Assembly: GCA_002319885.1 (NCBI GenBank)
Contig: DCFT01000032.1
Coordinates: forward strand, 43,457-74,495
Direction: 5' to 3'
DNA length: 31,039 nucleotides
Source: Bacteroidales bacterium UBA1797
Lineage (GTDB): Bacteria > Bacteroidota > Bacteroidia > Bacteroidales > VadinHA17
A program made the translations under genes and the position numbers. Below are positions 23,325-29,033 of the stretch, in pieces (the stretch's first letter is position 1; every line of letters begins with the position of its first letter). The notes under the pieces were generated by a model that worked only from the letters and a program-made list of their open reading frames with translations, was not told where the DNA came from and did not search any database.

Positions 23325-24614
23325 TTATTTGAGTATAAATTTAAATTCAAGCGCAAATTCCATATCCTTATTTTTCCACTCAGGTATATTAGTTTCAGGT
23401 AATTTTTTAGAAATGCGCAGACATTCATTTCTTAAGGCTAAATGTTCATTCCCTTTTGTTTTTTCATTTCCGGTTTCTTTTTGCCCGGTGGAAGGTTTAT
23501 AACCAACAATATCAACTTCATTCAAAACTGGAACACTGATATCTTTTCTCTCAGTAAAAGCTTTACATTCTTTTACAATACCACCTTTTTTCATTTTTAC
23601 CACTACATAAACTTTCCCAGTATCATAAGAATTTTTAGCTGTCTGAGGATAGGCTGTATTCATAGCCAGAAATTTTAAAATCTCAGATTCTGAAGATTTA
23701 GAGAATAATGTTTCCTGATAGCCATTATTCTTTGTATAGGACTCTGGTTTGAATGAAAACATTACTAACAGTAGAGCCGCCACCGGAATAATAATAATAC
23801 TCTTAAGTGCAGCATAACTTTGAGTTGGTCTTTTGTTGATCATGACAATTCGGTTTTTAATTAAACTTGAAAAATTATGGGCTAACGGGGCATTCATAAG
23901 GCCTGTTGGAATATTCAGAAGTTTATACTGATATTCTTTAATGTTGGATGAACCTTTTAACGAAACATTATCTGCGAGGTATTCATGATTTAATACTATT
24001 GACCTTCTAATTAACCAGATAAAAGGATTAAACCATAATATGGAAATAAACAGTTCAACAAAAAGAAGGTCAAAAGTATGTCCTTGTGTGATATGTGCAT
24101 TCTCATGTGCCAATATCTCGGAATAGTCCCCACGGTTCCGGAACTTTTTGGGAATAACTATATATGGAAAGAAAGAAAATGGAGGATGGTCAGATTCAGA
24201 TTCAACAACTTTCGGGAAGCCGGCATCTATTAAAGTACCTTGCCTGATAATTATAATTGTTCTTATGACGCTGATTAACACTCTTAACAGAAAAAGACCT
24301 GATATTAAAAAGTAAATCCAGGTAAGTAAATTTATAAAGTCAAAGGAGGTTATTTTTTCTGATACAGTCGCTCCTAAAGAGGTCCCTGATAAAATAATAT
24401 CATTCATTACATTTTTGGCCCTCAATGTGGAATCATTGCCTGAAAAACTAGAAACATTCAGAGAAGGAATCAGTACCGAGAGTATCAGGATCGCCGTGAG
24501 AAATATCCTGTTTCTCAGGTAGAAAGTGTCCCTGCTGAAGAAAAGAATATAACACAGGTAAAAAAGTGCTATCCCGGTTGATACCTTTATCAAATATAGA
24601 AACAGGTTATCCAT
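23325..24614 (-). CDS. blaR1: BlaR1/MecR1-type M56 receptor peptidase with TonB-like C-terminus
   Basis: A 429-residue integral membrane M56 metalloprotease. Four hydrophobic segments (about 4-24, 35-53, 95-123, 271-287) enclose the cytosolic zinc site HENAH (170-174) and a third ligand Glu in NHEYLAD (about 211). In the classical system the receptor triggers loss of the BlaI repressor. Here the outer part (about 300-429) is not the penicillin-binding domain but a TonB C-terminal-like domain (YPQTAKNSYDTGKVYVVVKMKKGGIVKE..), as in many Bacteroidota. The ligand is therefore probably not a beta-lactam, and no beta-lactamase lies nearby. The chosen ATG overlaps the blaI stop by 8 bases, which favours translational coupling; a start at 24641 would add 9 residues. 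Confidence 0.9.
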   Translation of the reverse strand: MDNLFLYLIKVSTGIALFYLCYILFFSRDTFYLRNRIFLTAILILSVLIPSLNVSSFSGNDSTLRAKNVMNDIILSGTSLGATVSEKITSFDFINLLTWIYFLISGLFLLRVLISVIRTIIIIRQGTLIDAGFPKVVESESDHPPFSFFPYIVIPKKFRNRGDYSEILAHENAHITQGHTFDLLFVELFISILWFNPFIWLIRRSIVLNHEYLADNVSLKGSSNIKEYQYKLLNIPTGLMNAPLAHNFSSLIKNRIVMINKRPTQSYAALKSIIIIPVAALLLVMFSFKPESYTKNNGYQETLFSKSSESEILKFLAMNTAYPQTAKNSYDTGKVYVVVKMKKGGIVKECKAFTERKDISVPVLNEVDIVGYKPSTGQKETGNEKTKGNEHLALRNECLRISKKLPETNIPEWKNKDMEFALEFKFILK

Positions 24615-24975
24615 TTTTCTTCCCTTTCTCGATGATTTCAATTAGTTTTTTCAAGTCTTCAGTACTCAAATTGTTTTCATTAACAAAAAATGAAACAACA
24701 TTTTTGTAAGATGACCCAAAGTAGTCACTTACAACTTCTTTCATGAACATTTTTTTGTATTCCTCTTTTTTAATCAGTGGGTAATACTCATGGTTTTTGC
24801 CATATGCTTTGTGGTCTATAAAACCTTTTTCTTCGAGTCCGCGAATTACTGACGAGAAGGTTGTATAAAGCGGTTTTGGGTCAGGATGAAGATCTATCAG
24901 TTCTTTGATAAATCCTTTTCTGGCTTTCCAAAGGATCTTCATTGCCTCTTCTTCTTTTCGGGTAAGCTTTTTCAT
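24607..24975 (-). CDS. blaI: BlaI/MecI-type transcriptional repressor
   Basis: A 122-residue winged-helix repressor of the BlaI/MecI/CopY family. The DNA-binding half (about 4-72) has the standard LTRKEEEAMKILWK start, TTFSSVIRGLEEKG recognition helix and a basic wing. The C-terminal half (73-122) is the dimerisation helices with KNVVSFFVNENNLS, the region where homologues are cut after BlaR1 activation. It binds as a dimer to dyads in its own promoter. The promoter at 24992-25058 contains an elaborate dyad that fits. It is co-transcribed with blaR1, and the two share the classic overlap. Confidence 0.95.
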   Translation of the reverse strand: MKKLTRKEEEAMKILWKARKGFIKELIDLHPDPKPLYTTFSSVIRGLEEKGFIDHKAYGKNHEYYPLIKKEEYKKMFMKEVVSDYFGSSYKNVVSFFVNENNLSTEDLKKLIEIIEKGKKNG

Positions 24976-24991
24976 GATTAAACTGTTTTTA

Positions 24992-25058
24992 CAAAGATAT
25001 AACGTATAAACCAGTTATGCAACTAAAAAGGCAAATAAATAACTGAAATATACGTTTA
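24992..25058 (-). promoter_or_regulatory. blaI promoter inside a double dyad operator
   Basis: On the minus strand TTG (25020-25022), 20 bases, and TATCTTTG (24992-24999) form a full consensus promoter 17 bases before the blaI ATG. Overlapping it is a 56-bp dyad, 25001-25056: AACGTATA-N3-CAGTTAT, 20 bases, then its mirror ATAACTG-N3-TATACGTT (15 of 18 arm positions are paired). Each half is itself a site of form ATAAC-N10-GTTAT (24999-25018 exact; 25039-25058 reading GTTTA), with centres 40 bp apart. This is the expected autoregulatory operator of BlaI. The 12-mer AGTTATGCAACT at 25013-25024 recurs at the sigma promoter. Confidence 0.8.
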
Positions 25059-25215
25059 TAAAAAATATTATTATAGAATGGATAGCCTAACTTGCTAATA
25101 TACAAAAATATAAATTAGTATTAAATACTTCGTGATTTATGTGAAAGAGTATTGCTTTATCAAAAAAGACAGACTAAATAATAATATGTAACTCAAATTA
25201 CTTTCAGTGAACCTG

Positions 25216-26880
25216 CTACCGGGAAACAATTAGTCTTTGAGTCTTAAAACCTCTTTTTGTGTTTACTGAAATCAGATATATCCCCGGACTGATGCCTGAT
25301 AAGTTCATTTGATAATAATTATGACCCGCTGAAAATCTTATATCTGGTAATAGTTGCCTTAGTTTTAATCCCGCCATATTGATTATCGATATTGACCCAA
25401 TAACTTCTTCAGGATTTTCAAATTCTATAGATACCGAGTAGCTCGCCGGATTGGGATAAAGTTTAAAATTATCAAGCTTCAAAGATGACTTGCACACTTC
25501 AAAATAGTTGCAAAATGGTGACTTCGCTTTTGCATCATCTCTTATATATAAAAGCTCGGATTTTAGTTCTTTGCCTGTTTTTTCGGGTAATGCATTTAAA
25601 AACTCCTGAGTAGGATAATACCAGCAAATGATTGTTTCCTGATTTTGGGAAACAAATTCGTTCAGATTCATCCTGACAGGGACCAGAATATTCATGATCT
25701 TTGAGACAGTATCTATATTTGATATGCTTCCTTCGATATATAGCCTTCGTCCCAAAGTGTCAGTCATTAAAACTGGATAAGGATTTGGAGGAAACACATT
25801 TGAATCTTCATCGTTTCCAGCTGAATAGGTTCCGTGTTTGCCAATTTTTAAGGTGTACTTTTTATTTATTGTTTGAAAGATCACACCTTCACTATCTATT
25901 TTAACTCCGATTTTCTGAAGATCTTCCTTATTTAAATTCAATACATTAATAGGGTCCAGGACTCGTTCAACTCCATTTTCAAGATAATTTGTAAAAGTCC
26001 TTTGCGGATATTTTTTCTTAAGACAAATTAAATTTGTACAGGTAGATTTTAGATAGTTATAGCGATCGGGTAGTAAACTGAAAATACTTTCGTTGGGAGT
26101 AAACCATAAGATGAGACCAGCATTATCGTGCATTGATACTGGGATCAGTGTATCCATTGAGGAGTAAAACTTTCCTGATCCTTCCGGTTCGAATTGAGAA
26201 TTTGTTACATATGCAACAAAGAACTTGTTAAATGTGGTAATTCTTTCTTCTTCAGGAATCCATTCAGGATGACTTGTCAGGGACAAGTCATATTGTCCTT
26301 CAATAATATTGTGATAAAAAAAGGCGTCCCCGTTTCTTGCTATTCCGATAGCACTCAATTCCTTATCAGACAGTTCCAACATCAATAAACTTTTGTCGAT
26401 AATAGTATCAGGTGTCCATGCACAGGATTCGGGATCATATTTTTTAATTGTATCGTAAGCTTTTGGCTCAATTACCGGAACAATCGTGAGCGGATTGATG
26501 TTATTTTTTTTAACAATTAGCTTTGGTTTAACAGCTTTTGGTTCAATTTTGAGTTTATTCAAAGCTGTTGTAGTTCCTGAGGCTGGATCTGAAGCAATGG
26601 CAACTTTTGTTATCATTCCTGGTTTCTTAAATGAATACAGCTCATCACTATTTGCTTCCTGGGGACTCGACCAATATAAGAGGGCACTTAACCCTGCGAT
26701 AATTACACCTGTCATGATTATAAAATTAAAAGGTTTGTGATTTAATTTTACCTTATACCGGGCCCTGGCATTCGGATTATTTAACAGTTGGTGCACCTTT
26801 TCTAAATTATATTCATTTGATAAATTTCTGAAATTGTTAAAGAATCTATCTATATCCTGATGTGTAAAAGATTTTTCCAT
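25216..26880 (-). CDS. Membrane protein with a T9SS sorting tail, partner of the ECF sigma factor
   Basis: A 554-residue protein with unusual architecture. Residues 1-50 form a charged cytosolic tail (DIDRFFNNFRNL.. NPNARARYKV), 51-70 a single membrane segment, and 71-471 are periplasmic. The end (472-554) is a type IX secretion C-terminal sorting domain with KLYPNPAS, SIEFENP, INMAGLKLR, LSGISPGIYLISV and a basic end (RLIVSR). The middle contains two related halves (about 165-280 and 312-440), each with a 'LxKELxxIGI' start and a 'MDTLIPV / MNILVPV' then 'ILWFTP / ICWYYP' core. The gene is 10 bases after the sigma factor gene, so it may be its anti-sigma factor, with the cytosolic tail holding the sigma. 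Classical anti-sigma domains are not recognisable. Function is unknown. Confidence 0.8.
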   Translation of the reverse strand: MEKSFTHQDIDRFFNNFRNLSNEYNLEKVHQLLNNPNARARYKVKLNHKPFNFIIMTGVIIAGLSALLYWSSPQEANSDELYSFKKPGMITKVAIASDPASGTTTALNKLKIEPKAVKPKLIVKKNNINPLTIVPVIEPKAYDTIKKYDPESCAWTPDTIIDKSLLMLELSDKELSAIGIARNGDAFFYHNIIEGQYDLSLTSHPEWIPEEERITTFNKFFVAYVTNSQFEPEGSGKFYSSMDTLIPVSMHDNAGLILWFTPNESIFSLLPDRYNYLKSTCTNLICLKKKYPQRTFTNYLENGVERVLDPINVLNLNKEDLQKIGVKIDSEGVIFQTINKKYTLKIGKHGTYSAGNDEDSNVFPPNPYPVLMTDTLGRRLYIEGSISNIDTVSKIMNILVPVRMNLNEFVSQNQETIICWYYPTQEFLNALPEKTGKELKSELLYIRDDAKAKSPFCNYFEVCKSSLKLDNFKLYPNPASYSVSIEFENPEEVIGSISIINMAGLKLRQLLPDIRFSAGHNYYQMNLSGISPGIYLISVNTKRGFKTQRLIVSR

Positions 26881-26890
26881 ATATGAACTT

Positions 26891-27421
26891 TTAAAGGGTT
26901 AAAAGCATTACAGCTACTTTCATTTGCTTTTTCGTATTCAGAAGAGATAATAATTTTTCCCTTCCCCTTTTCAGTCGCAGCTTAACACCCGATATACTTC
27001 CTCCCTGGATTTTCTGTATTTCTACCAGTGATAAATCTGAAATATGATAGAGTATTAATGCTTCAGACATTCTTTCAGGTAATGAAAGAATTTTCTCATA
27101 GACAATCTTAAAATCAGTCAGAGACTCCTGATCCTGACCAAAATCCATAATCTGATTAATCTCTGTTTCATTAAATTCAGCCTTAAATTTGAGCCTCCGT
27201 CGTTTCATTTTTTGCAAATTGCCTGCCACACTGAACAGATATGTTTTAAACACAGTTTTGTCTTTGATTCTGTGAAATCCTTCCAGACTATTAAGTACAG
27301 TATCCTGCAATAAATCCTTCCCATCTTCCGGATTACCTGAAATTGCGCGACAGAACTTACTTAGCTGATTATGAACGGGTTCGTAAAGAGCGATGAATTC
27401 TATTTCTTTTTGTGTATCCAC
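26891..27421 (-). CDS. ECF (sigma-70 family) RNA polymerase sigma factor
   Basis: A 176-residue ECF sigma factor. Region 2 lies at about 20-90 (CRAISGNPEDGKDLLQDTVLNSLEGF, then FKTYLFSVAGNLQKMKRRR, the part that reads the -10-like element). Region 4 lies at about 110-168 (LSLPERMSEALILYHISDLSLVEIQKIQGGSISGVKLRLKRGREKL), with a helix-turn-helix reading the -35-like element. The start is GTG, supported by AAGG with 5-base spacing and an upstream stop codon in frame. The gene is first in an operon with the T9SS-tailed membrane protein. The promoter at 27466-27495 overlaps a dyad shared with the blaI promoter, suggesting repression by BlaI. Its own regulon cannot be seen here. Confidence 0.92.
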   Translation of the reverse strand: MDTQKEIEFIALYEPVHNQLSKFCRAISGNPEDGKDLLQDTVLNSLEGFHRIKDKTVFKTYLFSVAGNLQKMKRRRLKFKAEFNETEINQIMDFGQDQESLTDFKIVYEKILSLPERMSEALILYHISDLSLVEIQKIQGGSISGVKLRLKRGREKLLSLLNTKKQMKVAVMLLTL

Positions 27422-27444
27422 AGTTACCTTGATATCTTATATTA

Positions 27445-27495
27445 GTAAGTTGCATAACTTACCTGAAAAGTTACATTAATATCAGACTTGTCCAA
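27445..27495 (-). promoter_or_regulatory. Promoter of the sigma operon with a BlaI-like operator
   Basis: On the minus strand TTG (27493-27495), 19 bases, and TAACTTTT (27466-27473; one base off consensus) form the promoter. Just downstream lies the dyad GTAAGTT-GCAT-AACTTAC (27445-27462, 7-bp arms), at the expected transcription start. Its core AGTTGCATAACT is identical, in the opposite orientation, to the 12-mer in the blaI promoter. ATAAC-N11-GTTAC (27454-27473) also resembles the blaI sites. Confidence 0.6.
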
Positions 27496-27613
27496 TATTT
27501 GACTTATAAATGCTTAACAGATCTGAGCGGGCTGACGATTATGTGACCCAATAAGTGAAGAGAGCAGGGGATCCTTATTTTTCGGGGAAAAATGATTAAC
27601 CGGGACAGCAGAA

Positions 27614-28039
27614 TTAAAATTTGTCTTTTATCTCATATTTGCACGACAGGCAGGTACCACGGTGAACGCTTAATACTGACCCGCAATTCGGACAAGTCCT
27701 TCGTATAGATTCAAATTCAAGGAAACAGTCAATCCCATTATCTCTTATCATAGTCAGATTTTCTATGAAACTTATTCTGTATTTTAACCTGTATCGCTTA
27801 TCAAGCTGATTTATTCTTTTGCAGGGGAATTTATCGCATTCAAAGCAGAATTTTGAAGTTGTCACTGTTAGTTTACTGCAGTTTTTTACGATGCACATTA
27901 ACCGGGTGTTCCTTTTGTCGGGAGATTCAATCCGGCAACCTGTGCAATTGTTTTTGGGTCTGAGATACGCAATGCAGGTTCCGCAATTCATACCGCATGG
28001 TGCAATCAAAGATTTATTGAATGTTACCGGATCAGACAT
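27614..28039 (-). CDS. DUF3795 Cys-rich protein
   Basis: A 141-residue cytosolic protein. The N-terminal part fits DUF3795: CGMNCGTCIAYLRPKNNCTGC, later CIVKNC and CFECDKFPCKRI, Cys clusters that could bind zinc or an iron-sulfur centre. The C-terminal end has a separate zinc-ribbon-like pair (CPNC and CLSC, about residues 115-135). The function of the family is unknown. It lies 69 bases downstream of the methyltransferase gene on the same strand and may be in its operon. Confidence 0.85.
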   Translation of the reverse strand: MSDPVTFNKSLIAPCGMNCGTCIAYLRPKNNCTGCRIESPDKRNTRLMCIVKNCSKLTVTTSKFCFECDKFPCKRINQLDKRYRLKYRISFIENLTMIRDNGIDCFLEFESIRRTCPNCGSVLSVHRGTCLSCKYEIKDKF

Positions 28040-28108
28040 AATTATTCAAAATTTTGCAATTGGAAGTTATATTCCAATAACCATGCTGTTGATTTCAGGA
28101 ATTTAAAC

Positions 28109-29023
28109 TCATTGCATTTTTCTTATGACGAATTTTAATCGGGTTGGTTTGTTAAATAGTTTATTAAAAAGATTATCAAAAACCTCCCAACACCTGAATG
28201 GTAAGTATTTCAAGATGATGTGTGATCTGATTTTAGAAAGGATTTTATCAGAGAATTTTTTGCTTGTCCAGGTTACCCCGGTCATTGGTACGAATTGTAT
28301 AATATTATCTTCATTAAAAGAATGGAGATGGGCAAATCGGGGAGTGGGCTTATTGCAATGAACACAAAGATTGTATTCTATGATTTCATTATAAGGCGTT
28401 GTGATAATAAGGGCACCGTTGTTTTTTAACAATGCAACTAACTTGCTGATAAATATTTTCGGGTCAGGGACATGTTCAAGAATTTCGGATGCAATAATAC
28501 AATCAATTGAGTTTTCTTTTATAGGAAGATTAAACGCATCCGCAATCAAACCTGCATGATTTTCATGCTGTACTTGTTTAAGGGCGTTAATTGGGTTAAC
28601 CGATGAAATATCCATTGAAATTACTTTCTTTCCTGATGGGACCAGTTCTTTTGATACCCAGCCATTGCCACAGCCAACATCAAGAATAATATTCATCTCG
28701 TCTGATATTTCTCTTATAATTGATTCACGAAGGCGTCTGAATTCATTTTTTATGACTCCTGATAAATTCTTCTCAGAATAGTCAAAACTTTCAGCGTCTA
28801 AGTTGTAATGATTTATGTATCTAAAAATTGTATTAAACTCTTTATGCAGAGCGGACGTTTCAACCGATTTGTCTTCATCATTAATTATTTTCGGGACAGA
28901 CTCAATAATGGGGTATTTATGTCCCGAATCCCTACTAAATAATATATCAGTATCGCTATCGTAAATTAATGGATCGCGGGTTATCGGATCTATCAGTAAA
29001 CTAAATAAAAAATTGTTTTTCAT
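28109..29023 (-). CDS. Class I SAM methyltransferase with a Trm112-like N-terminus
   Basis: A 304-residue protein. Residues 10-48 (LIDPITRDPLIYDSDTD...HKYPIIESVPKII) resemble a Trm112-type domain with the zinc Cys residues missing. Residues 95-225 are a Rossmann methyltransferase of the Methyltransf_11 type, with motif I LDVGCGNG (114-121), motif II around VISMDIS, the DCIIASEILEHVPDP segment and post-motif LIITTPYN. The last part (about 226-304) has Cys, His and basic residues and ends KFVIRKMQ. The substrate is not predictable: it could be a small molecule, a lipid quinone or a glycan. It starts 10 bases after the TonB-plug gene, which suggests co-transcription. Confidence 0.88.
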   Translation of the reverse strand: MKNNFLFSLLIDPITRDPLIYDSDTDILFSRDSGHKYPIIESVPKIINDEDKSVETSALHKEFNTIFRYINHYNLDAESFDYSEKNLSGVIKNEFRRLRESIIREISDEMNIILDVGCGNGWVSKELVPSGKKVISMDISSVNPINALKQVQHENHAGLIADAFNLPIKENSIDCIIASEILEHVPDPKIFISKLVALLKNNGALIITTPYNEIIEYNLCVHCNKPTPRFAHLHSFNEDNIIQFVPMTGVTWTSKKFSDKILSKIRSHIILKYLPFRCWEVFDNLFNKLFNKPTRLKFVIRKMQ

Positions 29024-29033
29024 GGTTTAAATA

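Noticed and set aside
23324..24975. Beta-lactam resistance locus
   Set aside because: blaI-blaR1 is present, but the sensor has a TonB-like domain in place of a penicillin-binding domain, and no beta-lactamase or PBP2a gene is in the window.
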